From positions 1-64,000 of the forward strand of contig JAZQYO010000013.1 of NCBI GenBank assembly GCA_045633565.1: 64,000 nucleotides of DNA, read 5' to 3'. This document shows, in pieces, positions 16,082 through 24,478 of this stretch. The DNA comes from RGIG7450 sp045633565. GTDB lineage: Bacteria; Bacillota; Clostridia; RUG12999. The notes under the pieces are model-generated. The model worked only from the letters and a program-made list of their open reading frames with translations, was not told where the DNA came from and searched no databases. Within the stretch, counting starts at the first letter, position 1. The number at the start of each line of letters is the position of its first letter. The translations under genes and the position numbers were made by a program.

Positions 16082-16816
16082 TTATTCAGCTTTGATATAT
16101 TTTGCAATAATTCCGTCAATTGTGCCGTCTGCTGTAAGTTTTTCAAGAGCTGTGTTAATTTTTTCTAAAAGTTCAGCATTGTCTTTTGAAACAGCGATAG
16201 CATAGTCCTCAACAGCATATTCTGTTTCGAGGATTTTCAGACCTTCGTTTTCAGCAACGAAAGCTTTTGCAGGCTCATTGTCGATGATAACTGCATCAAC
16301 ATCTCCGCCCTTAAGAGCGATAACAGCGTCAGCACCTTTGCCGTAGCTTGTTACGTTTTCTTCGCCGTAATCATCTTTGGAGTACATGTCGCCTGTTGTA
16401 CCAAGCTGTGTACCGATTTTTTTGCCTTCAAGGTCATCTAAAGTAGCAATTTCAGAACCTTCAGCAACGATTACAACCTGTACGCCTGTAGCGTAGCTGG
16501 ATGTAAAGTCAACTTCAAGTTTACGTTCGTCGGTTACAGTCATACCGGCCATACCGAAATCAACTTCACCCTTCTGAACAGCGGGGATAATGGAATCAAA
16601 TTCCATGTCTACAACTTCAAGTGTGAGGCCGAGTTCTTTTGCAATTGCATCCGCAATTTCAACGTCGATACCAACAAATGCTTCGCCCTCTTTGTATTCA
16701 TAGGGAGGGAAAGCTGCGTTTGTACCCATTTTAAGAGTTTCTGCTTCCTGTCCGCCACAAGCTGCAAAAGAAAGGGCGAGAACAGCAACCATAACAAGTG
16801 CCAAAAACTTTTTCAT
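16082..16816 (-). CDS. Amino-acid ABC transporter substrate-binding lipoprotein
   Basis: A 244-residue family 3 solute-binding protein that captures an amino acid outside the cell. It has a lipoprotein signal peptide (LVMVAVLALSFAAC, lipobox Cys at residue 20), the LKMGTNAAFPPYEYKEG ligand-pocket strand and FVGIDVEIADAIAKELG. The AGMTVTDERK segment carries the Arg that normally binds the amino-acid carboxylate, and DAVIIDNEPA closes the second lobe. SD TAGGAGG lies upstream of ATG 16816. First gene of the three-gene transporter operon. Confidence 0.93.
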   Translation of the reverse strand: MKKFLALVMVAVLALSFAACGGQEAETLKMGTNAAFPPYEYKEGEAFVGIDVEIADAIAKELGLTLEVVDMEFDSIIPAVQKGEVDFGMAGMTVTDERKLEVDFTSSYATGVQVVIVAEGSEIATLDDLEGKKIGTQLGTTGDMYSKDDYGEENVTSYGKGADAVIALKGGDVDAVIIDNEPAKAFVAENEGLKILETEYAVEDYAIAVSKDNAELLEKINTALEKLTADGTIDGIIAKYIKAE

Positions 16817-16850
16817 TATGTATTCCTCCTAGTATTAAGATTATGCCTTA

Positions 16851-16878
16851 ATTATATCACCTTTTAAAATAATGTCAA
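16851..16878 (-). promoter_or_regulatory. Sigma-A promoter of the amino-acid transporter operon
   Basis: On the minus strand TTGACA (16873–16878) and TATAAT (16851–16856), both perfect, with a 16-bp spacer. Confidence 0.82.
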
Positions 16879-16991
16879 TAGTTTTTCGTATTTTATGCAG
16901 TAATAAGGCGGTATTATGTATAATTATGTATTGTTGTGCAAAATAACAACAATAATATTTTTATTTTGTTGTTTTTTTCAGAAGTTACTAC

Positions 16992-17020
16992 TTGATTTAA
17001 CTTCCGGCAAGTGATATAAT
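16992..17020 (+). promoter_or_regulatory. Promoter of the DUF1846 leader
   Basis: TTGATT (16992–16997) and a perfect TATAAT (17015–17020) with a 17-bp spacer, pointing right. Transcription should begin near 17027, only about 13 nt before a terminator-like hairpin. In the remaining ~110 bp between this and the divergent promoter at 16878 I see only AT-rich sequence. Confidence 0.72.
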
Positions 17021-17039
17021 AAGTAGGGCACTAGAAAAA

Positions 17040-17067
17040 AGCGTCTCAGAAATGAGGCGCTTTTTTT
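17040..17067 (+). terminator. Terminator/attenuator hairpin ahead of the DUF1846 gene
   Basis: AGCGTCTCA–GAAA–TGAGGCGCT followed by seven T residues: a compact GNRA-capped stem with a full U-tract. No gene on this strand precedes it, so it can act only on the transcript from the promoter at 16992–17020. It would either release a ~40-nt RNA or be relieved by an unseen signal. Confidence 0.75.
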
Positions 17068-17119
17068 AATTAATATACCACCCGTGGGGCAGATTTTCTG
17101 CGCAAGAAAGGTGAAACTT

Positions 17120-18604
17120 ATGAAAAATTCATTTGATAATGAAAAATATTTAAAGCTTCAGTCGGAAAAAATTCTCGAGAGAATTGACCATTTTGGCGGC
17201 AAACTCTATCTTGAATTCGGCGGTAAGCTTTTTGATGATTTCCATGCATCAAGGGTGCTTCCGGGATTTGAGCCGGACAGTAAGGTGAAAATGTTGCTCC
17301 AGCTTAAAGACCAGGCGGAAATTATTATTGCCATAAGTGCAGACGCCATAGAAAAAAATAAACGCCGTGGTGACCTGGGGATAACTTACGACCTTGAAGC
17401 GCTCCGTCTTATTGACGCTTTCAGAAGCATCGGACTTTTTGTAGGCAGTGTGGTAATTACTCAGTACCAGTCACAGCCCGCTGCAGACACCTTTGAAAAA
17501 CGCCTCAGAGGTCTGGGGATTGAAGTGTATAAACACTATATTATTCCTGATTATCCGGCAAACATTCCGCTTATTGTCAGCGATGACGGATATGGGAAAA
17601 ATGATTATATAAAAACCTCACGGTCGCTTGTTGTCGTGACAGCTCCCGGACCGGGAAGCGGTAAAATGGCTACCTGTTTGTCCCAGCTTTATCATGATTA
17701 TAAAAAGGGAATACAGGCAGGATATGCAAAGTATGAAACCTTCCCAATATGGAATCTTCCGCTGAAACATCCTGTAAACCTTGCGTATGAAGCCGCAACG
17801 GCAGACCTTGATGACCTGAATATGATTGACCCTTACCACCTTGAAGCTTATGGTGAAACCACCGTAAACTACAATCGTGATGTTGAAATTTTCCCGGTAC
17901 TTAATACAATGTTCGAGAAAATTCTTGGTGAATCACCTTATAAAAGCCCAACGGATATGGGCGTAAACATGGCTGGATATTGCATTACTGATGCTGAAGG
18001 CGTAAATAACGCCGCAAAACAGGAAATAATAAGACGATACTGCAACAGTCAGAGTGCACAGCGCGAAGGGCTTGCAGAGCAGTCGGAGGTTTATAAAATT
18101 GAGCTTTTAATGAATCAGCTTGGCATCACAAGGGATGACAGGAAGGTTATCGGTGCAGCAATCGAAAAGGGAGAGAAAACAGGCGGCCCGGCAACAGCAC
18201 TCCAGCTTCCTGACGGACGGATGGTAACGGGTAAAACTTCAGCGCTTTTAGGTGCATCTGCAGCACTCATATTAAACGCACTTAAAGTACTTGCGGGGAT
18301 TGATGATGACACACTGCTCATTTCTTCCTCGGCAATTAAGCCTATACAGAAACTGAAAATAAATCACATGGGCAATCACAACCCCAGACTCCATTCGGAC
18401 GAAATTTTAATTGCCCTTGCGATCTGTGCTGCGACTGATGAAACTGCAGCACTTGCAATGGAGCAGCTTTCAAAACTTCGTGGCAGTGAAGCTCATTCAA
18501 CGGTTATTTTGTCAAGCGTTGACGAAAATGTGTTCAAAAAGCTTGGCGTAAACCTGACCTATGAACCCAAATATCAGACCAAGAAATTATATCACGCAAA
18601 ATAA
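17120..18604 (+). CDS. DUF1846 family protein
   Basis: A 494-residue cytoplasmic protein of the DUF1846 family, close to the family's usual length. Conserved-looking blocks are the N-terminal KILERIDHFGGKLYLEFGGKL, VVVTAPGPGSGKMATCLSQLYHD (a glycine-rich, P-loop-like segment near residue 185), the KYETFPIWNLPLKHPVN segment and GRMVTGKTSALLGA. Function is not established. ATG 17120 is chosen because GAAAGGTG lies upstream; the frame open from 17084 has no such site. It is a single-gene unit behind an attenuator-like leader and ends in a terminator shared with the XRE gene. Confidence 0.88.
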   Translation: MKNSFDNEKYLKLQSEKILERIDHFGGKLYLEFGGKLFDDFHASRVLPGFEPDSKVKMLLQLKDQAEIIIAISADAIEKNKRRGDLGITYDLEALRLIDAFRSIGLFVGSVVITQYQSQPAADTFEKRLRGLGIEVYKHYIIPDYPANIPLIVSDDGYGKNDYIKTSRSLVVVTAPGPGSGKMATCLSQLYHDYKKGIQAGYAKYETFPIWNLPLKHPVNLAYEAATADLDDLNMIDPYHLEAYGETTVNYNRDVEIFPVLNTMFEKILGESPYKSPTDMGVNMAGYCITDAEGVNNAAKQEIIRRYCNSQSAQREGLAEQSEVYKIELLMNQLGITRDDRKVIGAAIEKGEKTGGPATALQLPDGRMVTGKTSALLGASAALILNALKVLAGIDDDTLLISSSAIKPIQKLKINHMGNHNPRLHSDEILIALAICAATDETAALAMEQLSKLRGSEAHSTVILSSVDENVFKKLGVNLTYEPKYQTKKLYHAK

Positions 18605-18632
18605 AAAGAGCAGCCTTGCGGCTGCTCTTTTA
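18603..18632. terminator. Bidirectional terminator between DUF1846 and XRE genes
   Basis: AAAAGAGCAGCC–TTGC–GGCTGCTCTTTT, perfect stem with A/T runs on both sides. Confidence 0.88.
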
Positions 18633-18863
18633 AAGTTTTTCTTCAATTTCATACACAACCGTACTCATTTTCACATCCAAAGCACAGCATATACGATAAA
18701 ATGTTTCCAATGTGGGTTTGCGTTCTCCGCGCTCTATAGCGCTCAAATGTGTTCTTCCAATATCAGCCAAACCGCTTAAAACTTCCTGTGACATACCTTT
18801 TTTTCTTCTGAAATTAGAAATAATTTCTCCGACGATTTTGGGGTCAAGGACGGGAATAAACAT
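18630..18863 (-). CDS. XRE-family helix-turn-helix regulator
   Basis: A 77-residue DNA-binding protein that is almost entirely one HTH_3 domain: VGEIISNFRRKKGMSQEVLSGLADIGRTHLSAIERGERKPTLETF, split as helices 2 and 3 around SQEVLSGLAD and RTHLSAIERG. No ligand or signal domain is present. SD GAGGTGG is 7 nt before the ATG. It is divergent from the GGDEF gene, and the intergenic region contains an inverted repeat over the GGDEF promoter. Control of that gene and of itself is plausible. Confidence 0.88.
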   Translation of the reverse strand: MFIPVLDPKIVGEIISNFRRKKGMSQEVLSGLADIGRTHLSAIERGERKPTLETFYRICCALDVKMSTVVYEIEEKL

Positions 18864-18911
18864 CTCACTACCACCTCAACCATATTATATAAAAAAATTT
18901 ACAATACTATG

Positions 18912-18950
18912 AACACATATGTTGACAAATTAGCACTTATGTGTTATAAT
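18912..18950 (+). promoter_or_regulatory. GGDEF gene promoter with overlapping inverted repeat
   Basis: TTGACA (18922–18927) and TATAAT (18945–18950) are both perfect with a 17-bp spacer. Arms AACACATA (18912–18919) and TATGTGTT (18938–18945) form a perfect 8-bp inverted repeat around the -35 box, reaching the first base of the -10 box. This is a good candidate operator for the divergent XRE repressor. Confidence 0.78.
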
Positions 18951-18990
18951 TGCAAGATATTAGGTTATTTCCACGGAGGACTCTATTTAA

Positions 18991-20037
18991 TTGGAACGGC
19001 AAAATTTCGAACTTAAAAAAATTAAATCGCAATATTTCAGCAGAAATTCAGCATATCTTGTTGTTTGTTTAATATCGGCATTCATGGCTTTGTTTAATTA
19101 TATTGAAAATAAACCTGAGTATATGATAGTTTCCTTAATATTCACCATATTATGCGCCTTTAATTTTATCTTGTCGCACTTTGGGAAAATTTCGCAAACC
19201 ATTGCCGAAATAATTTTATTAATACAGTCTATAATTCTGTTTATCTATCTGATTGTAGGAACGGCAGGGAGCATTAGCGTGCTGTGGATTTGTCTTCTAC
19301 CGGTGGGTGGGGTTTTATTTTTCGGAATGAAAAAAACTATTTGGCTTTGTGGATTGATGATAGCTTTACTTTTGTTTATGTTTTTTGCACCCATAGGAGA
19401 AGAGTTTATCATACGTTTTTATCCGCTGTCAATCAGGATTCGTGTTGTTATTTTTTTTATTGCCTTTTCTGTGGTGGCGCTTTTCCTTGAGCAAAATCGT
19501 ATTTCGACAGCAAAAGAGCTGGATGATCTTCGCAGAAGATATCAATTTTTATACTCTCATGATGCACTTACAAATGCATTAAGTCGGCACGCATTTAATG
19601 AAATTTTATCAAGCGAAATTATGGATATAAGAAATTTTCCTATAGGATTTATCCTTATTGATATTGATTTTTTTAAAACCATTAACGATACGATGGGACA
19701 TTATAAGGGCGATTTACTTTTAAAAAATACATACGCTATTATTCGGGATACAACTAATTCACATGTTTTTCGTTGGGGAGGAGATGAATTTGCTGTTTTC
19801 TTAACAGGCGAAAGAAATGTTAAAGAAATAGCTGAGAAAATTTGCACCACTTTCGAGGCATCGATTAAGTCAAATCCTGAATTTGCAACAAAAACAACAA
19901 TCAGCGTCGGTGCAATTTTAATAAATAGAAAGACTTCAATTACAACGCATTCACTTGTACGTGAGGCAGATAAATGCCTGTACCTTGCTAAAGAGAAAGG
20001 TCGAAATCAGGTGATGTATAAAGAGCTCTCCCTGTAA
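18991..20037 (+). CDS. Membrane-anchored diguanylate cyclase (GGDEF)
   Basis: A 348-residue protein with about six membrane helices (residues 20–170) and a cytoplasmic GGDEF domain (about 185–345). The active-site motif RWGGDEFAVF is intact, so it should make c-di-GMP. The inhibitory RxxD site normally found six to nine residues before GGDEF is absent (TTNS there), which suggests no product inhibition. It starts at TTG 18991, 10 nt after GGAGGA; no ATG fits. The sensor part is not a known input domain. It is a single-gene unit divergent from an XRE regulator. Confidence 0.92.
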   Translation: MERQNFELKKIKSQYFSRNSAYLVVCLISAFMALFNYIENKPEYMIVSLIFTILCAFNFILSHFGKISQTIAEIILLIQSIILFIYLIVGTAGSISVLWICLLPVGGVLFFGMKKTIWLCGLMIALLLFMFFAPIGEEFIIRFYPLSIRIRVVIFFIAFSVVALFLEQNRISTAKELDDLRRRYQFLYSHDALTNALSRHAFNEILSSEIMDIRNFPIGFILIDIDFFKTINDTMGHYKGDLLLKNTYAIIRDTTNSHVFRWGGDEFAVFLTGERNVKEIAEKICTTFEASIKSNPEFATKTTISVGAILINRKTSITTHSLVREADKCLYLAKEKGRNQVMYKELSL

Positions 20038-20056
20038 AAACAGAGAGAGCTCTTTT
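20021..20056. terminator. Bidirectional terminator, GGDEF/amidohydrolase
   Basis: AAGAGCTCTC…GAGAGCTCTT with a 14–16-nt loop and a following T-run. The GGDEF stop codon lies inside the loop. Confidence 0.82.
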
Positions 20057-20058
20057 TC

Positions 20059-20844
20059 TTATAATTTAAACATTTTTGCAAAATTAGTATAGAGTATTTT
20101 TTCATTTTCGCTTTCTGACAGCCCGAGGGAGTAAAATCTTTCAATTTCTTCTTCGGGGTTCCACATGGGAAAATCTGTGCCGAAGAAAAACTTATCCACT
20201 CCGAATTTTTCTATAAGCCCGAGTGCCATGTTTTTGTCAATCACGGTGAGCGAACTTGAAGTATCAAAATATAAGTTTTCACTTGGCTCAAGTTTTGCCA
20301 CCCTGTCCCAACATCTGTATCCGCCAAAATGCGCTGCCAGTACAACAAGGTCGGGCACCTGATGCATTAAATTCGAAAGTCGGTCAGGAGAAGAATAATC
20401 ATATCTGTCGTCACCCATGTGGAATAAAACAGGCAGATTATTTTTCGCAATCTCACGATAAAAATCAATTGATTTGGGATTGTCTATATCAATCTTTTGA
20501 AAATCCGAGTGAATTTTAACACCGCGAAGACCAAGAGATTTTGCATGAGCAATCTCATCCTTATAATCATCCATCAGCGGATGCAGTGCCGCAAATCCTA
20601 AAAACTTGGGCTGTTTTCTGCACTCTTGTGCAATAAATTCGTTGATGTTATATGCCTGATCGGGTGTTACTGCCGATGAGCATACAAGATATTTACTCAC
20701 TCCGATTTTATCGCCGGCGGTTACAAGATTTACCGCACTCGCATCCGCAAACATCCCTGTTTCATAAAAATCACCAATGGATTTTGTTGCCTTTGCTGCG
20801 ATTTTTGTGGGGAAAATATGTGCGTGGGCATCGGCAATTTTCAT
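20059..20844 (-). CDS. Amidohydrolase-family (Amidohydro_2) metal-dependent hydrolase
   Basis: A 261-residue TIM-barrel hydrolase. The first metal motif DAHAHIFP (residues 4–11) is intact. GVKIHSDFQ, LFHMGDD, LAAHFGG and the terminal metal/catalytic Asp in FFFGTDFPMW complete the expected set. The substrate is unknown; relatives act as decarboxylases or lactonases. ATG 20844 is 6 nt after GGGAGGG; the frame open from 20877 lacks a site. It lies downstream of gltX but behind a terminator. Confidence 0.85.
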   Translation of the reverse strand: MKIADAHAHIFPTKIAAKATKSIGDFYETGMFADASAVNLVTAGDKIGVSKYLVCSSAVTPDQAYNINEFIAQECRKQPKFLGFAALHPLMDDYKDEIAHAKSLGLRGVKIHSDFQKIDIDNPKSIDFYREIAKNNLPVLFHMGDDRYDYSSPDRLSNLMHQVPDLVVLAAHFGGYRCWDRVAKLEPSENLYFDTSSSLTVIDKNMALGLIEKFGVDKFFFGTDFPMWNPEEEIERFYSLGLSESENEKILYTNFAKMFKL

Positions 20845-20857
20845 TTTTATCCCTCCC

Positions 20858-20901
20858 GGAAAAGTAAGAGCCGCCAAATGACTCCGGTCACTCTGGCGGC
20901 T
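20858..20901 (-). terminator. Terminator after gltX
   Basis: On the minus strand AGCCGCCA…TGGCGGCT, an 8-bp GC-rich stem with a 17-nt loop, followed by a broken T-run (CTCTTACTTTT). Probably moderately efficient. Confidence 0.65.
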
Positions 20902-20908
20902 TTTGTCT

Positions 20909-22351
20909 TTAAGATAATTTTTCTATACCTTTTTTCATTCTGCTTATACATTCTTCTTTGCCGAGAATGTATGCAATTTCAATGGCACCGCCGGGCGTGA
21001 ACTGTTTGCCCGAAAGCGCCGTACGAACGGGCCAGAGAACTGTTCCGTTTTTAACTTCCATCTCAGCAATGAGATTAAAGAGTGCCTCGTGGACACCTTC
21101 CTCTGTCCAGTCTGTTATGTTTTCAATAACCGGCAGAGCTTTCTTTAACACTTCAAGCGAAATGGCAGCATCTGTTTTCATTTTTTTATGAGTATACATT
21201 TCAATATCATACTCGGGCAGAGCGTCTATAAAGTCAATCTGCTCAGGAATGTCAGAGAGTACCTCTGTTCTCTGATGTAAAAGCTTTGCAATTTCTGCAA
21301 AATTTGCGTCAGATTTAACAGATTGCTTCATATAAGGCAGGGCTGCATTTAAAAATTCCTCTTCGGACATTTTTTTGATATATTCGCCATTCATCCAGTT
21401 AAGCTTTACTGAGTCAAATATAGCGGGTGATTTGTTGATGCCTTTGGGGTCAAAAACTTCAACAAGCTCGTCCAGCGTGAAAATTTCTCTGTCACCGCCG
21501 GGGCTCCATCCCAAAAGTGCAATAAAGTTAATAACTGCATCTTTAAGATAACCTTTTGCGATAATATCCTCGTAAGAAGCATCACCGTTACGCTTTGATA
21601 ATTTTTCTGTCTGGTTTTTCATTACCGGAGGACAGTGAATATACACCGGTTTTTCCCAGCCGAATGCTTCGTAAAGAAGATTATATTTAGGAGTTGAAGA
21701 CAAATATTCACTACCACGGATAACGTGGGTGATATTCATCAGATGGTCGTCAATAACATTGGCAAAGTTATATGTCGGAAGTCCATCAGATTTTAACAGA
21801 ATATTATCGTCAAGAACGGAGTTTTCAACAGTAATTCTGCCATAAATTACGTCGTCAAAATATGTTGTGCCTGTTGTGGGCATTTTCTGTCTGATAACGT
21901 AAGGAACACCCGAAGCAAGTTTTTCCTGAATTTCTTCTTCAGAAAGGTTTCTGCAATATCCGTCATATTTTGTAGGAATTTTGGAAGCTTCCTGAATGCT
22001 TCTTAAATTATCAAGTCTTTCTTTGTCACAGAAACAGTAATATGCGCCACCTTTTTTAACAAGCTCATGAGCATACTCTGCATAAATGCTGCGACGCTCA
22101 CTCTGAATGTAAGGACCAAAGTCGCCACCAATGTCGGGACCTTCATCGTGAATAAGACCTGCTTCTGCAAGAGTTTTGTAAATTATGTCAACTGCACCTT
22201 CGACATAACGTTCCTGGTCGGTATCCTCAATTCTGAGAATAAAGTCGCCACCGTTATGTTTTGCCAGAAGGTATGCATAAAGTGCTGTACGCAGGTTACC
22301 GATATGCATATATCCTGTAGGGCTGGGCGCAAATCTTGTTCTGACTTTCAT
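20909..22351 (-). CDS. gltX: Glutamyl-tRNA synthetase
   Basis: Class I aminoacyl-tRNA synthetase charging tRNA-Glu, and probably tRNA-Gln where an amidotransferase route is used. The 480-residue protein shows the HIGH-type motif HIGN (residues 16–19) in RFAPSPTGYMHIGNLRTALY and the KMSKS-type motif KLSKRNG (near 250). The C-terminal anticodon-binding domain is present. It lies 13 bp after khpB at the end of the rpmH–rnpA–yidD–yidC–khpB cluster, where mnmE and mnmG usually follow. No T-box leader is present. Confidence 0.97.
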   Translation of the reverse strand: MKVRTRFAPSPTGYMHIGNLRTALYAYLLAKHNGGDFILRIEDTDQERYVEGAVDIIYKTLAEAGLIHDEGPDIGGDFGPYIQSERRSIYAEYAHELVKKGGAYYCFCDKERLDNLRSIQEASKIPTKYDGYCRNLSEEEIQEKLASGVPYVIRQKMPTTGTTYFDDVIYGRITVENSVLDDNILLKSDGLPTYNFANVIDDHLMNITHVIRGSEYLSSTPKYNLLYEAFGWEKPVYIHCPPVMKNQTEKLSKRNGDASYEDIIAKGYLKDAVINFIALLGWSPGGDREIFTLDELVEVFDPKGINKSPAIFDSVKLNWMNGEYIKKMSEEEFLNAALPYMKQSVKSDANFAEIAKLLHQRTEVLSDIPEQIDFIDALPEYDIEMYTHKKMKTDAAISLEVLKKALPVIENITDWTEEGVHEALFNLIAEMEVKNGTVLWPVRTALSGKQFTPGGAIEIAYILGKEECISRMKKGIEKLS

Positions 22352-22364
22352 AGATTAAAGCCTC

Positions 22365-22991
22365 CTATACGTGCTCGATTACTACTCTTCTGTTGGGTTC
22401 TTCTCCAACGCTTACTGTCTGAATAAGCTTGTTGTTCTGGAGAGTGGAATGAATAATTCTTCTTTCACCGGGGCTCATTGGTTCGAGAGTAATACTCTCA
22501 CCGGTTTTAACAACCTGAGAACCAAGTCTTCTTGCAAGTTTTACAAGAGTTTCTTTTCTTTTTGCCCGGTAGTTTTCGGTATCAAGAACTATTTTAACAT
22601 ATTCTTTGCTCGCCTTGTTAATGTAAAGGCTTGTAAGATACTGGAGAGCATCTAAAGTATCACCGTGTCTGCCAATTAAAATTCCCATATTGGGACCGCT
22701 CATGGTGATAACAACTTTATCTTCGGAATCTCTTTCTACATCATATTTAACATCATCGCAAATTCTTGAAACCATTGAGGACAAGAATTTAACTGCTTTA
22801 TTTTCTACAGAGATTGTGCCGTAAATGCGGACGCAGGCTTCTTTTGCGCCAAGGCCCAAAAAGCCTTTGCTGCCTTCGTCAATAATTTCAATTTCCGCTT
22901 CTTCTCTTGAAAGACCAAGCTCAGCGAGGCCTTCATTTATTGCGTCGTCCAGGTTTTTTCCTACCTTTACGAGTGGAGTCGAGTTCTTCAT
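22365..22991 (-). CDS. khpB: RNA-binding protein KhpB (Jag/EloR)
   Basis: A 208-residue RNA-binding protein linked to cell elongation and to the YidC neighbourhood. It shows the Jag-N domain (residues 1–55, with IEIIDEGSKGFLGLGAKEA), a KH domain with the IGRHGDTLDALQYL loop (about 80–150) and an R3H domain (about 150–208, with PGERRIIHSTLQ). Its start lies 59 bp inside the 3' end of yidC. The Jag-N domain needs these first codons, so the overlap is real. The two genes are probably translationally coupled. Confidence 0.94.
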   Translation of the reverse strand: MKNSTPLVKVGKNLDDAINEGLAELGLSREEAEIEIIDEGSKGFLGLGAKEACVRIYGTISVENKAVKFLSSMVSRICDDVKYDVERDSEDKVVITMSGPNMGILIGRHGDTLDALQYLTSLYINKASKEYVKIVLDTENYRAKRKETLVKLARRLGSQVVKTGESITLEPMSPGERRIIHSTLQNNKLIQTVSVGEEPNRRVVIEHV

Positions 22992-23826
22992 TTTCTATAG
23001 CCATCCTTTCCCTAATTTTAGGAACGTAGTATTTGTTGAGTACAAACTGCTGTCCCATCTGGAAAATATTACTTGCAATCCAGTAGAGGCCAACGCCTGC
23101 GGGCAGCATAAACGCAAACCACACGGTCATAAAAGGCATAATGTTCATCATAGTATTTGTGGTCTGGTTGGGGTCTTTTTCTCCGGGTCTTGGGGGACGT
23201 TTGTTTGGATTATCGTCCTTCTTTTTGGCGGTTACATTCATGAGCTTTGATGAGAGCCATGTTGTAAGACCTGCAAGCGCAGGGATAACCCAGATAATAT
23301 TGGGGTTTTTAAATTCCGGTGTTATTGAAAGGTCAAGACCGAAAAATCCGTAATTTATAGCAAACTCTTTGCCAACCTCGGCGAGTTTTGCTGTAAGAGC
23401 AATTTCCTCACTGCCTTTTGCAGCTGTAATTCCGTACTCTTTGATAAGAGCTGCCACCGTATCGGCAGACTGACCCCAGATATATGTCAGCGGTTCTCTG
23501 ATTACATAGTAAAGTGCGAAAATAATAGGAAGCTGAATAAGCATGGGAAGACAACCCGAAAATGGGCTGATATTATACTTTTTATAAAGCTTCATACTTT
23601 CTTCACTGAATTTTTCCCTGTTGTCACCATACTGCTTCTGCAGAGCATCAAGCTTAGGCTTTATAAGCTGAGTCTGAGCCATTGTCTTCTGCTGCTTGAG
23701 TGTCAGCGGGAAAAGAATGAATTTTGTTATAAGAGTAAACAGAATTATGGATGTTCCGTAGTTTTGAACAAATAAATAGATATATTTAAGTAACCATCCA
23801 AGAGGAATACAAATAATATCAAACAT
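22933..23826 (-). CDS. yidC: Membrane protein insertase YidC
   Basis: YidC/Oxa1 insertase, placing proteins in the membrane alone or with SecYEG. The 297-residue protein has five membrane helices and a basic tail ending in RKGRKKPGRRNK that can contact ribosomes. The positive charge in the groove, an Arg in most homologues, is a Lys here (TLITKFILFPLTLKQQ), as in other Clostridia. No signal peptide or lipobox is seen at the N-terminus, so it is the short clostridial type. The neighbours yidD and khpB are typical. Confidence 0.95.
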   Translation of the reverse strand: MFDIICIPLGWLLKYIYLFVQNYGTSIILFTLITKFILFPLTLKQQKTMAQTQLIKPKLDALQKQYGDNREKFSEESMKLYKKYNISPFSGCLPMLIQLPIIFALYYVIREPLTYIWGQSADTVAALIKEYGITAAKGSEEIALTAKLAEVGKEFAINYGFFGLDLSITPEFKNPNIIWVIPALAGLTTWLSSKLMNVTAKKKDDNPNKRPPRPGEKDPNQTTNTMMNIMPFMTVWFAFMLPAGVGLYWIASNIFQMGQQFVLNKYYVPKIRERMAIENEELDSTRKGRKKPGRRNK

Positions 23827-23850
23827 AGTTTAATGTCCAACCTTTCGTAG

Positions 23851-24060
23851 TTATGGCAAGGGGTCGTATCCGCTTTTAGAAAACGGATTACATCTTAAAA
23901 GCCGCCATATAGTAAGCCGTAGTGCTTTGAAAAATCCGTACTTTTCAAAAGCCTCTTTAGCATACTCTGAACAAGTAGGGGTAAATCTGCAACAGGGCGG
24001 CTTGTTCGGGGATATGTGATTTCTGTAAAAATTCAAAATAGCCAGCACAAATTTATTCAT
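23851..24060 (-). CDS. yidD: Membrane protein insertion efficiency factor YidD
   Basis: A 69-residue amphipathic protein thought to assist YidC. The family core is complete: FYRNHISPNKPPCCRFTPT (residues 11–29), then CSEYAKEAFEKYG and LRLTIWRLLRCNPF. It overlaps rnpA by 8 bp and precedes yidC, the canonical order. Confidence 0.95.
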   Translation of the reverse strand: MNKFVLAILNFYRNHISPNKPPCCRFTPTCSEYAKEAFEKYGFFKALRLTIWRLLRCNPFSKSGYDPLP

Positions 24061-24400
24061 AATCTGTCACCAGCATGTCCAGCTTTTTCATAAGCTTCAA
24101 AAAAGAAGCGCTTATGGCGTGAAAATCGGCATTTACAATATTTTTCCTTGCCACTATCACAATATCATAACCCGATTTCACCTGTTCTTCGTTTAATCTG
24201 TAATTTTCTTTTATAAGGCGTTTTGTGCGGTTCCTTACAACTGCACAGCCTGTCTTTTTGCTCACCGTAATTCCAAGTCTGTTAATTCCAATTCTGTTAG
24301 GCAAAAAGTATATTACGATGTTTTTATCGCTGCAGCTTGTACCTTTTGAGTATAGACGCTGAAACATGCCGTTTCTGTTTAAAGATATAGTATGTTTCAT
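24053..24400 (-). CDS. rnpA: Ribonuclease P protein component
   Basis: A 115-residue basic protein that helps the RNase P RNA trim tRNA 5' leaders. The RNR signature appears as VVRNRTKRLIKENYR (about residues 53–67), with the preceding GITVSKKTGCA strand. It follows rpmH after two hairpins and overlaps yidD. The RNase P RNA gene itself is not in this window. Confidence 0.95.
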   Translation of the reverse strand: MKHTISLNRNGMFQRLYSKGTSCSDKNIVIYFLPNRIGINRLGITVSKKTGCAVVRNRTKRLIKENYRLNEEQVKSGYDIVIVARKNIVNADFHAISASFLKLMKKLDMLVTDYE

Positions 24401-24408
24401 TATAAATT

Positions 24409-24478
24409 AAAAAAAGCGAGACTTAACGTGCCCGCTTTAAAACAGAATCATAAGATTTACCGACAGCGGTAAATCTTA
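24409..24478 (-). other. Two hairpins between rpmH and rnpA
   Basis: On the minus strand, TAAGATTTACC pairs with GGTAAATCTTA directly after the rpmH stop (24451–24478). A weaker AAAGCG…CGCTTT stem follows, with seven T residues (24409–24438). The second looks like a leaky terminator that would lower rnpA relative to the ribosomal protein gene. Confidence 0.65.

Noticed and set aside
22352..23000. T-box or other leader for gltX
   Set aside because: gltX follows khpB by 13 bp and there is no leader space or T-box core sequence.
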